Origin: an uncultured bacterium
GTDB lineage: Bacteria > Bacillota > Clostridia > Oscillospirales > Acutalibacteraceae
Direction: 5' to 3'
Assembly: GCA_934875675.1 (NCBI GenBank)
Contig: CAKXIK010000042.1
Location: forward strand, 1 to 21,940
Length of the DNA stretch: 21,940 bases
The notes beneath the pieces are model-generated. The model had not been told where the DNA came from, did no database searches, and worked only from the letters and a program-made list of their open reading frames with translations. Numbering within the stretch: position 1 is the first letter of the stretch; each line of letters opens with the position of its first letter. Shown here one piece after another: positions 15,257-21,940 of this stretch. The position numbers and the translations under genes were made by a program.

Positions 15257-15568
15257 ATGCGATTACAAAAAGTTGAATTTACTGCGCTTTGTGAAAAAAT
15301 CCGTGCCATAGTGCAGGCAGGAGACTATTTGCAGGCGGAAAAAGAAGCGGCAGTGGCAATGTGCGAACATCCGGATGCACCGGAACCGCATAATTTGATG
15401 GGAATCATTATGGAGAAACAAAACAATCACGTTGGTGCAATGAAGCATTTTCGTGCTGCTTGTGCGTTAGATCCGTCTTATCGTCCGGCCAGAATCAATC
15501 TGGATCAGTATTGCAATTTTTCAAGCGGATGGCGCAACGATATTTTTGATGAAAGTGATTTAAGCTGA
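15257..15568 (+). CDS. Small TPR-repeat protein inside the kdp operon
   Basis: A 103-residue soluble protein of unknown function. Two 34-residue TPR-like units are visible, about residues 12-45 (CEKIRAIVQAGDYLQAEKEA, ending HPDAPEPH) and 46-79 (NLMGIIMEKQNNHVGAMKHF then RAACALDPSYRPAR), followed by a short tail rich in aromatic and acidic residues. TPR units bind proteins, so it may bridge KdpFABC with KdpD or another partner; this is an inference from position only. GAGAGGGAGAG lies about six bases upstream of ATG 15257. It is 61 bases after kdpC and 114 bases before kdpD, on the same strand with no terminator between. Confidence 0.85.
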   Translation: MRLQKVEFTALCEKIRAIVQAGDYLQAEKEAAVAMCEHPDAPEPHNLMGIIMEKQNNHVGAMKHFRAACALDPSYRPARINLDQYCNFSSGWRNDIFDESDLS

Positions 15569-15682
15569 TTTTCTTCGTATAGCATCTTACAGAGAATTGT
15601 GATATTATGATGAAAGAAACCGGAGCAAGGTTATCGTGTACAGAACGATCATTTGCGTGATCATGAAAAGAGATGAACCGGA

Positions 15683-18376
15683 ATGGATGAATTACGTGCA
15701 GATCCTGATCAGTTGCTCAAGGCAATTACGGCGGAAGAAGAAAATCACAATCGCGGTCAATTGCATATTTTTTTCGGATATGCGGCCGGGGTTGGAAAAA
15801 CTTACGCAATGCTGAAAGCTGCACATGCAGCAAAACACCGCGGAACCGATGTGGTGGTTGGGTATGTAGAACCGCACACCAGACCGCAGACGATGGTACT
15901 GCTCAACGGACTGGAAACGCTTGCGCCAAAGGAGTATCAAAATCAGGAAATCAGGCTGCGCGAATTGGATCTTGACGCAGCGCTGGCACGCAATCCGCAA
16001 TTGATTCTGGTGGATGAGCTTGCGCACACAAATGCGCCGGGCTGCCGCCATGAAAAGCGGTATCAGGATGTGGAAGAGCTGTTGTGTGCCGGAATCGATG
16101 TTTACACAACGGTGAATGTGCAGCACATTGAGAGTCTGAATGATATGGTTGCGTCCATTACCGGTGTCGTGGTTCAGGAACGCATTCCGGATAAAGTGTT
16201 TGATTCTGCCAACCGGATCAAATTAGTGGATATTGAACCGCAAGAATTAATTGAACGGCTGAAAGAAGGAAAAATTTACAATCAAACGCAGGCAAAAATT
16301 GCAGTTTCCAATTTTTTTAGTCTGGAAAATCTGACCGCTCTGAGGGAAATTGCCCTTCGCCGTTGTGCAGACCGTGTTAACCGGCTTTCCGAGAATGCAC
16401 GAATTAAAAATAACAGCGATTATTTTACCGATGAACATATTCTGGTGTGTCTTTCTTCTTCCCCCAGCAACCCCAAAATTATCAGAACTGCAGCACGGAT
16501 GGCGCGTGCATTTAACGGCAGTTTTACCGCATTGTTCGTAGAAACGCCGGACTTTGTAAACATAAGCGAAGAAAATAAAAAGCACCTTCGGGAAAACATC
16601 CATCTGGCAGAACAGTTGGGCGCTGCGGTAGAGGCAGCTTATGGTGAGGATATTGCCCTGCAGATTTCTGAATTTGCAAGGATTTCCGGTGTCTCCAAAA
16701 TTGTTGTGGGACGCAACAATGCGCGAAAAAGATTCTGGATTGGAAAACCAACACTTACAGAGCAGCTGATTTCCTATGCGCCGAATCTGGACGTATACAT
16801 CATTCCCGATACTTCTGTAAGCAGGTATGAGGCACACCGACAAAAAAAGAAAAAAGAAACACTTGTTTTCCCCGATGTTCTCAAAAGCATCGCCGTGCTG
16901 ATTGCGGCAACCTTAATAGGTTATCTGTTTGATTATCTGGGTTTCAGCGAGGCCAATGTCATTACGGTTTATATCCTCGGCGTGCTCGTTACGGCAGTGA
17001 TTACGCGGCGCAGGATTTACAGTATGATTTCTTCTGTGCTTAGTGTCATCGTGTTCAACTTTATTTTTACCGATCCCCGCTTTACGCTGAATGCTTATGA
17101 TTCCGGATACCCGGCAACCTTTTTAATTATGCTGATTGCGGCGTTTATTACCAGCACACTGGCAGTCAAGATTAAACAACATGCCCGGCAATCGGCACAG
17201 ACTGCCTATCGAACCAAAATACTGCTCGATATCAACCAAATGCTTCAGCAGGCAAAAAATAAGCATGATGTTATTGTAGCGACGGCAAATCAGTTGATCA
17301 AACTGCTCAATCGTGATATTGTTTTTTATCTGGCAGAAGGCGGAAATCTCTTAGAACCGGAGGCTTTTTCTGCACAAGGGCTGACGGTACCGCAGCAGAA
17401 TACTTCTTCCAGTGAGCGCGCAGTGGCAGAATGGGTGTTTAAAAACAATAAACATGCCGGTGCAACCACCTCCACACTTTCCAATGCAGCCTGCCTCTAT
17501 CTTGCAGTGCGCGTTGGCAGCAAGGTGTATGGTGTGGTTGGAATCGTCATGGATAAAATGGCGATGGATTCTTTTGAAAATAGCATTGTGCTTTCCATGC
17601 TGGGGGAATGTGCGCTGGCACTGGAAAGTGAACAGGCGGCAATTGAGAAGGAAGAAGCGGCGGTACTGGCAAAAAATGAACAGTTGCGTGCAAATCTTCT
17701 GCGTTCCATTTCGCACGATCTCAGAACACCCCTGACTTCCATTTCCGGTAATGCAGGAATTTTGATGACCAGCGCAGAATCAATGGCAGAAGAGAAAAAG
17801 CAGCGCATGTATCGTGATATTTACGATGATTCGTTATGGCTGATCAATTTGGTGGAAAATTTGCTTGCTGTCACCAAAATTGAAGACGGCACCATGCATC
17901 TGAAGATGACAGCAGAGCTTCTGGACGAAGTAATTGATGAGGCATTGCGCCATATCAGTCGAAAAAGTGCGCAGCATCAAATCAAAGTGATCCGCAGCGA
18001 GGAATTTTTGCTCGCGAAAATGGATGCGCGGCTGATTATGCAGGTGATCATCAATATTGTGGAGAATGCAATTAAATACACACCGGAGGGATCACGGATT
18101 GAAATTTCATCGGTTCGCCGTGAAAACTGGGCAGTAGTTACCGTTGCAGACAACGGCCCCGGAATTCCCAATGATGCAAAGCCGCATGTGTTTGATATGT
18201 TTTACACCTCCAACGAAAAAATTGCAGATTGCAGGCGAAGCCTCGGCTTGGGTCTGGCACTGTGCAAATCGATTATTACGGCACATGGCGGTGAGATTAC
18301 CGTTTTCGACAACCATCCGCATGGAAGCATCTTTCAATTTACATTGCCAACAGAGGAAGTGACACTGCATGAATAA
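15683..18376 (+). CDS. kdpD: KdpD, potassium/c-di-AMP-responsive sensor histidine kinase
   Basis: An 897-residue sensor of normal length. Order: KdpD N-terminal domain with Walker A GYAAGVGKT (residues 32-40) and a Walker B-like ILVDELAHTNAPG; Usp domain (about 250-370); four membrane helices of the DUF4118 type (about 400-500); a GAF-like region; HisKA with SISHDLRTPLTSISG (His678); and HATPase with NIVENAIKYTPEGS, DNGPGIP and LGLGLALCKSI. The Usp domain holds SSS (258-260), exactly 20 residues, then FTALF (281-285), matching the SxS-X20-FTAxY c-di-AMP motif described for S. aureus KdpD except Phe for Tyr. KdpD phosphorylates KdpE at low K+ or osmotic stress. The ribosome binding site is weak. 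The start at 15683 is the first in-frame ATG. Confidence 0.96.
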   Translation: MDELRADPDQLLKAITAEEENHNRGQLHIFFGYAAGVGKTYAMLKAAHAAKHRGTDVVVGYVEPHTRPQTMVLLNGLETLAPKEYQNQEIRLRELDLDAALARNPQLILVDELAHTNAPGCRHEKRYQDVEELLCAGIDVYTTVNVQHIESLNDMVASITGVVVQERIPDKVFDSANRIKLVDIEPQELIERLKEGKIYNQTQAKIAVSNFFSLENLTALREIALRRCADRVNRLSENARIKNNSDYFTDEHILVCLSSSPSNPKIIRTAARMARAFNGSFTALFVETPDFVNISEENKKHLRENIHLAEQLGAAVEAAYGEDIALQISEFARISGVSKIVVGRNNARKRFWIGKPTLTEQLISYAPNLDVYIIPDTSVSRYEAHRQKKKKETLVFPDVLKSIAVLIAATLIGYLFDYLGFSEANVITVYILGVLVTAVITRRRIYSMISSVLSVIVFNFIFTDPRFTLNAYDSGYPATFLIMLIAAFITSTLAVKIKQHARQSAQTAYRTKILLDINQMLQQAKNKHDVIVATANQLIKLLNRDIVFYLAEGGNLLEPEAFSAQGLTVPQQNTSSSERAVAEWVFKNNKHAGATTSTLSNAACLYLAVRVGSKVYGVVGIVMDKMAMDSFENSIVLSMLGECALALESEQAAIEKEEAAVLAKNEQLRANLLRSISHDLRTPLTSISGNAGILMTSAESMAEEKKQRMYRDIYDDSLWLINLVENLLAVTKIEDGTMHLKMTAELLDEVIDEALRHISRKSAQHQIKVIRSEEFLLAKMDARLIMQVIINIVENAIKYTPEGSRIEISSVRRENWAVVTVADNGPGIPNDAKPHVFDMFYTSNEKIADCRRSLGLGLALCKSIITAHGGEITVFDNHPHGSIFQFTLPTEEVTLHE

Positions 18377-19067
18377 ACCGCTGATCCTTGTCGTTGAGGA
18401 TGATCCGGCAGTCCGGAATTTAATTGCAACAACGCTGGAAACAAACAATTATCGTTTTCATACCGTTCCAAATGGGGAACAGGCAATTCTGGAAGCTTCT
18501 TCACATAATCCGGATATTGTTCTGCTCGATCTCGGGCTTCCGGATATTGACGGAATTGAAATCATTCAAAAAATCCGTTCCTGGTCGCAAATGCCGATCA
18601 TCGTCATCAGTGCAAGAAGCGAGGATACGGACAAAATTGATGCGTTGGATGCCGGTGCCGACGACTATCTGACCAAGCCATTTTCGGTGGAAGAGCTGTT
18701 GGCTCGGCTTCGTGTGACGCTGCGCCGACTAAGCTACATCCGCAGCACAGCAGAAAGCGAATCTTCTGTTTTTGTCAACGGAGAAATTGAAATTGACTAT
18801 GCGGCAGGATGTGTCTTTTTTAATCATCACGAGCTGCATCTGACGCCGATTGAATACAAACTGCTGACATTACTGGCGCGCAATGTGGGCAAGGTTTTGA
18901 CCTATACGTTTATTACGCAGTCGATCTGGGGAAGTGCCTGGGAAAATGATGTGGCTTCGCTGCGCGTGTTTATGGCAACATTGCGGAAAAAGATTGAATC
19001 AGACCCATCTTCACCCCAATATATTCAAACACACATCGGGGTGGGTTACAGGATGCTTAAAGTCTAA
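18369..19067 (+). CDS. kdpE: KdpE, OmpR-family response regulator of kdp
   Basis: A 232-residue regulator overlapping the end of kdpD by 8 bases, so the pair is translationally coupled. The receiver domain has the acidic pair EDD (10-12), phospho-acceptor Asp54 in VLLDLGLPDIDG, and the conserved Lys in YLTKPF. The C-terminal winged helix domain shows LTPIEYKLLTLLARNVGKVL and RVFMATLRKKIE, ending in GVGYRM. Phosphorylated KdpE activates the kdp promoter; the TTAA array at 10489-10535 is the expected target. AGAGGAAG lies nine bases before ATG 18369. No clear terminator follows in 19068-19126. Confidence 0.96.
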   Translation: MNKPLILVVEDDPAVRNLIATTLETNNYRFHTVPNGEQAILEASSHNPDIVLLDLGLPDIDGIEIIQKIRSWSQMPIIVISARSEDTDKIDALDAGADDYLTKPFSVEELLARLRVTLRRLSYIRSTAESESSVFVNGEIEIDYAAGCVFFNHHELHLTPIEYKLLTLLARNVGKVLTYTFITQSIWGSAWENDVASLRVFMATLRKKIESDPSSPQYIQTHIGVGYRMLKV

Positions 19068-19126
19068 GTGCTTTTGCAGCAGCTTGTATCTGCTGTACGG
19101 TGATAAAGACCGATGACCAGTAAAAT

Positions 19127-19173
19127 CTTAACGGATTCTTAACACAAATAACAACTTCTTAACAGTACTTAAC
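19127..19173 (+). promoter_or_regulatory. Pho-box-like array: four CTTAAC direct repeats
   Basis: CTTAAC starts at 19127, 19138, 19158 and 19168, spaced 11, 20 and 10 bp, so all face one side of the helix. Direct TTAAC/TTAACA repeats at about 11 bp are the known binding form of PhoP/PhoB. The array ends 12 bases before a perfect TATAAT and precedes phosphate transport genes. Confidence 0.75.
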
Positions 19174-19185
19174 GCCTGATTTTGA

Positions 19186-19191
19186 TATAAT
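19186..19191 (+). promoter_or_regulatory. -10 element of the dedA-pit-DUF47 operon
   Basis: A perfect TATAAT without a recognisable -35; the last CTTAAC repeat covers that position, as in activator-dependent Pho promoters. The leader to the first start codon is about 210 bases. Confidence 0.7.
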
Positions 19192-19236
19192 TTTTAGAGA
19201 ATGGATTATTTTGCGCATAATATACAAGAAAAGTGA

Positions 19237-19345
19237 AGCCCAAACACAAAACGGAGCTTTTAGGTTAATGTTTTGGGCTCGTTTCCAGTAAGAATCAAGA
19301 GATGTGTAGAAATAATCACATCATCCAAAATTAAAGGATCAGGCA
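19237..19345 (+). other. Structured leader upstream of dedA
   Basis: Two hairpins are plain: AGCCCAAACA (19237-19246) with TGTTTTGGGCT (19269-19279), one bulge, with an inner AAAA/TTTT pairing; and GATGTG (19301-19306) with CACATC (19317-19322). AGGCA near 19340 can pair with TGCCT near 19373. No U-tract follows any of them and no riboswitch class is recognised. Confidence 0.4.
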
Positions 19346-19410
19346 GCTGCGCAAAATTCAGCCCAATGGAGTGCCTCTGTCTAACAGGAAGGAATGGTTC
19401 ATTAAACGTT

Positions 19411-20067
19411 ATGCAGGCAACAATGATCGAGCTGATTGAGCAGTACGGGTATCTTGCTGTAGCGCTTTTAATCTTGATTGAGAATATTTTTCCGCCGATT
19501 CCGTCTGAGGTTGTACTGGCGTTTGCAGGATTTTTAACCGTGCAAACGCAAATGAATCCGTGGCTCATGATTTTGTCAGCGACGGTAGGCTCTGTCGCCG
19601 GTGCCGGAATTCTGTATCTGGTGGGCAGGCTGATTCCGAAGGAGCGATTGGAAAAGCTTCTTGCCGGCAAAACCGGTCGGGTGCTGCATCTCAAACCAGA
19701 GGACGTTGGCAAAGCGGACAAGTGGTTTCGGCGTTATGAGCAGCGTGCCGTATTGCTTTGCCGCTGTGTGCCGGTGGTGCGCAGCCTGATTTCAATTCCT
19801 GCGGGTATGGCTCATATGAATCCGCTGCCGTTTTTTTTGCTTACAACGCTTGGGAGCAGTGTGTGGAACACAGCACTTGTCTGGCTTGGAGCAATGGCGG
19901 GAGATGCATGGGAGGCGAGCGTGCATACCTTTAGTCAATATTCTACCATTGCAGCAGTAGTGCTGGCTGTGGCAGCAGTTGCAATGTGGATATTTTTTCG
20001 AATGCGAAAGAAAAAGCAGGAAGCCTTGCAGAAGGCGAAACAGGATGAGGAGGATAAAAAGCTGTGA
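19411..20067 (+). CDS. DedA-family membrane protein (possible undecaprenyl phosphate flippase)
   Basis: A 218-residue polytopic membrane protein of the DedA/SNARE-associated family. Family marks are ENIFPPIPSE near the N-terminus (re-entrant loop with the essential acidic residues), GAGILYLVGR, and RCVPVVRSLISIPAGMAHM with the two conserved Arg residues. Some DedA members (UptA) return undecaprenyl phosphate to the cytoplasmic face. The C-terminus is a highly charged tail with KKKQEALQKAKQDEEDKK. The start is uncertain: ATG 19411 and ATG 19423 are both possible; AGGAAGGA lies 17 bases before the first and only a weak AGG precedes the second. The frame is open back to 19273 but that part lacks a suitable start. 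It overlaps pit by four bases. Confidence 0.9.
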   Translation: MQATMIELIEQYGYLAVALLILIENIFPPIPSEVVLAFAGFLTVQTQMNPWLMILSATVGSVAGAGILYLVGRLIPKERLEKLLAGKTGRVLHLKPEDVGKADKWFRRYEQRAVLLCRCVPVVRSLISIPAGMAHMNPLPFFLLTTLGSSVWNTALVWLGAMAGDAWEASVHTFSQYSTIAAVVLAVAAVAMWIFFRMRKKKQEALQKAKQDEEDKKL

Positions 20068-21116
20068 GTATGGATTTTTCCTGGTTTCTGACACAAATTG
20101 CATCCAGTCCGGTGTTGTTGATTACGGTGCTGCTTACGTTGGGCGTAATCTTTGTAAACGGATGGACGGATGCACCAAATGCAATTGCCACTTGTGTTGC
20201 AACACGCTGTATCGGTCCGCGCGCAGCGGTGTTGATGGCGGCAGTTTTCAATTTTCTCGGTGTACTGTTTATGACAATTGTCAATTCTACAGTTGCCATG
20301 ACGATCAAAAACATGGTTAATTTTGAAGGAAATACACACGATGCAACGATAGCCCTCTGTGCCGCGCTCTTTGCGATTATCATCTGGGCGGTCGCGGCAT
20401 GGTATTTTGGCATTCCGACGAGCGAAAGCCATGCGTTGATTGCGGGACTTTCGGGCGCAGCGATTGCGATGAGCAACGGTTTTGGCGGAATCAATGGTGC
20501 AGAATGGGTCAAAGTTCTGTATGGATTGCTGCTTTCCACATTTTTAGGATTTTTTACGGGATATGCCTTTACCAAACTGACAGAGTTTTTATTCCGCCGT
20601 GCGGACCGCAGAAAGACGGTAGGATTTTTTCGCGGGGCACAGGTATTCGGCGGTGCGGCAATGTCCTTTATGCATGGTGCACAGGATGGACAGAAATTTA
20701 TGGGTGTGCTGATTCTGGGGATTTTTTTGGTTGGCGGCAGCGATACCACCGGCAATGTGGTTCCGCCAATCTGGATGATGATTCTTTGTTCTGCACTGAT
20801 GGCACTTGGAACCTCGCTGGGGGGATACAAGATTATTAAAGCTGTCGGAATGGATATGGTAAAGCTGGAGCCGTATCAGGGCTTTGCGGCGGACATGGCA
20901 GGAGCATCCTGTCTGTTGATTTCTTCTTTGTTCGGAATTCCTGTGAGCACAACACACACCAAGACAACCGCAATTATGGGTGTTGGTGCAACTAAACGTC
21001 TTTCTGCAATTAACTTGAATGTCGTCAAAGATATGGTACTTACGTGGATTCTGACATTTCCCGGATGCGGAATTATCGGTTATCTAATGGCGAAGCTTTT
21101 TATGCAGATATTCTGA
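20064..21116 (+). CDS. pit: PiT-family inorganic phosphate transporter
   Basis: A 350-residue low-affinity phosphate permease of the PiT family, energised by H+ or Na+. The duplicated family signature is visible: NGWTDAPNAIATCVATRCI near the N-terminus and GIPVSTTHTKTTAIMGVG near the C-terminus, along with FGIPTSESHALIAG and SFMHGAQDGQKFMG. About ten membrane segments are apparent. I chose GTG 20064 because GAGGAGG (20047-20053) is ten bases upstream and it overlaps the dedA stop (GTGA); ATG 20070 is 16 bases from that site. The gene lies between dedA and its DUF47 partner. Confidence 0.93.
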   Translation: MSMDFSWFLTQIASSPVLLITVLLTLGVIFVNGWTDAPNAIATCVATRCIGPRAAVLMAAVFNFLGVLFMTIVNSTVAMTIKNMVNFEGNTHDATIALCAALFAIIIWAVAAWYFGIPTSESHALIAGLSGAAIAMSNGFGGINGAEWVKVLYGLLLSTFLGFFTGYAFTKLTEFLFRRADRRKTVGFFRGAQVFGGAAMSFMHGAQDGQKFMGVLILGIFLVGGSDTTGNVVPPIWMMILCSALMALGTSLGGYKIIKAVGMDMVKLEPYQGFAADMAGASCLLISSLFGIPVSTTHTKTTAIMGVGATKRLSAINLNVVKDMVLTWILTFPGCGIIGYLMAKLFMQIF

Positions 21117-21190
21117 TTGTGTGCATTCGTCACCGTAATCAGCTGAATTGGACAATAAAGTGCCTTTAAATGAAAGGAATGGTTATCATC

Positions 21191-21814
21191 ATGTCAAAGA
21201 AAAGCGGAAACATGTATTTTGATAATTTTAAGCAGAGTATTACAATTTCCTGTGAAGCTGCCGAAGCACTCAAACGTCTTCTGGAAGATTTTGATGCCGA
21301 AACGCTGCCCGATGATCTGAAGGTAATGCATGAAATTGAGCATCGCGGTGATGCTAAAAAGCACGAAATGACCGAGGCTCTGGTTCGTGCATTTATCACA
21401 CCGATTGAACGCAACGATATGATTACGCTCAGCCAGAATATTGATAATGTGACCGACAATATTGAAGATATCCTCATCCATATGTATATTACGAACATTA
21501 CGGAAATTCGTCCGGAAGCAATGGAATATGCCGATTTGCTGATTCGTTGCTGCAAGGCGACGTTTACACTGCTGGAGGAATTTGAAAACTTTAAAAAGTC
21601 CAAACAGCTTCGTCAGCTGATTGTTCAGATCAATCAGTTGGAGGAAGAGGGAGACGCAATGTATATGCGTTTTCGCCGTAAGATGCATGAATGTTGCACA
21701 GATCCGCTGTTGATTTTGGCGTGGGATGAAATCTTTGGTTATTTTGAAAACTGCTGTGATGCCTGCGAGGACGTTGCAGATGTGGTCGAGAGTATTACCA
21801 TCGGAAATATATAA
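21191..21814 (+). CDS. DUF47/PhoU-like accessory protein of the PiT transporter
   Basis: A 207-residue all-helical protein of the DUF47 (TIGR00153) family, related to PhoU. It resembles family members in YFDNFKQSI, HEIEHRGDAKKHEMTEALVR and TPIERNDMITLSQNIDNVTD near the middle, where the Glu/Asp/His clusters bind metal in PhoU-like proteins, and CEDVADVVESITIGN at the end. DUF47 genes usually sit beside pit genes and tune phosphate uptake. The start ATG 21191 has AAAGGA 13 bases upstream, longer than usual; earlier in-frame ATGs at 21170 and 21179 are possible. It is 74 bases after pit. Confidence 0.92.
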   Translation: MSKKSGNMYFDNFKQSITISCEAAEALKRLLEDFDAETLPDDLKVMHEIEHRGDAKKHEMTEALVRAFITPIERNDMITLSQNIDNVTDNIEDILIHMYITNITEIRPEAMEYADLLIRCCKATFTLLEEFENFKKSKQLRQLIVQINQLEEEGDAMYMRFRRKMHECCTDPLLILAWDEIFGYFENCCDACEDVADVVESITIGNI

Positions 21815-21826
21815 TGATTTTTTGCA

Positions 21827-21882
21827 AGAGAAGCTTCGAAGATTTTCGCAAATGCGGAAAAATCGGAGCTTTTCTTTTTTTT
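21827..21882 (+). terminator. Rho-independent terminator of the phosphate operon
   Basis: Arms 21828-21848 (AGAAGCTTCGAAGATTTTCGC region) and 21854-21875 pair with small bulges around the loop AAAT, followed by a run of eight T residues. It lies just after the DUF47 stop. The remaining bases to 21940 show no gene. Confidence 0.85.
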
Positions 21883-21940
21883 GTGACAAAAAAAACCAGT
21901 CATACATAAAATAATGAGAACGACAGATGCTGTACAGGGG

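Noticed and set aside
15569..15682. Separate promoter or small gene between the TPR gene and kdpD
   Set aside because: TATTAT near 15610 has no matching -35, and the only start there gives 17 codons without resemblance to any protein. Read-through from kdp is more likely.
19273..19410. N-terminal extension of DedA by 46 codons
   Set aside because: The residues are unlike a DedA N-terminus, there is no ribosome binding site for 19273, and the region forms hairpins; family members start near MIELIEQYGY.
19260..19410. Minus-strand frame across the dedA leader that reads smoothly for about 48 residues
   Set aside because: It lacks a start with a ribosome binding site and continues as an antisense frame of dedA; no family is recognised.
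1..21940. CRISPR arrays, tRNA or rRNA genes, insertion sequences, phage genes
   Set aside because: No regularly spaced repeats, no tRNA-like cloverleaf with conserved bases, no transposase or integrase motifs were seen.

Overview
The window looks like a chromosomal segment of an anaerobic Firmicute, probably a Clostridia/Oscillospiraceae-type organism. This is inferred from moderate G+C, strong AGGAGG-type ribosome binding sites, TTGACA/TATAAT-type promoters, U-tract terminators, the kdpFABC-kdpDE arrangement and the mix of ROK, DeoR and AraC regulators. No CRISPR array, rRNA, tRNA, insertion sequence or phage gene was recognised.

Left part (1-9934) is a carbohydrate/accessory region. It holds a leftward ROK regulator (344-1471), a leftward DeoR regulator (1665-2402) divergent from a zinc-dependent medium-chain dehydrogenase (2635-3660), a glycerophosphodiester phosphodiesterase gene broken by a one-base frameshift (3877-4627), and a leftward AraC regulator (4695-5573) divergent from a 1033-residue GH106-like glycoside hydrolase (5686-8787). 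A second leftward AraC gene (8977-9934) is also frameshifted. Between the hydrolase and the second AraC gene lies a nested, multibranched hairpin closed by a 12-bp stem running into a U-tract. A consensus TATAAT sits just upstream, so it may be a small RNA as well as a terminator.

A 640-base non-coding stretch (9935-10578) holds two unexplained inverted repeats and, at its right end, the kdp promoter with four TTAA motifs spaced 11, 21 and 11 bp apart (a likely KdpE site).

Middle part (10579-19067) is a complete high-affinity potassium uptake operon: kdpF (30 aa, absent from most automatic calls), kdpA with an unusual acidic extracytoplasmic insertion, kdpB, kdpC, a small TPR protein, and the kdpD/kdpE sensor-regulator pair. 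KdpD carries a near-perfect c-di-AMP binding motif in its Usp domain, so potassium uptake is probably under both KdpE and c-di-AMP control.

Right part (19127-21882) is a phosphate module: four CTTAAC repeats at about 10-bp periodicity upstream of a TATAAT (a Pho-box array), then a long structured leader, a DedA-family membrane protein, a PiT phosphate transporter and its DUF47/PhoU-like partner, ended by a strong terminator. The arrangement suggests PhoP/PhoB-controlled phosphate import together with a DedA protein (family members recycle undecaprenyl phosphate).

The most interesting leads are the candidate structured RNA at 8812-8940, the two OmpR-family repeat arrays, the TPR protein inside the kdp operon, and the DedA-Pit-DUF47 operon. 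I did not see a clearly new multi-gene defence or mobile system.
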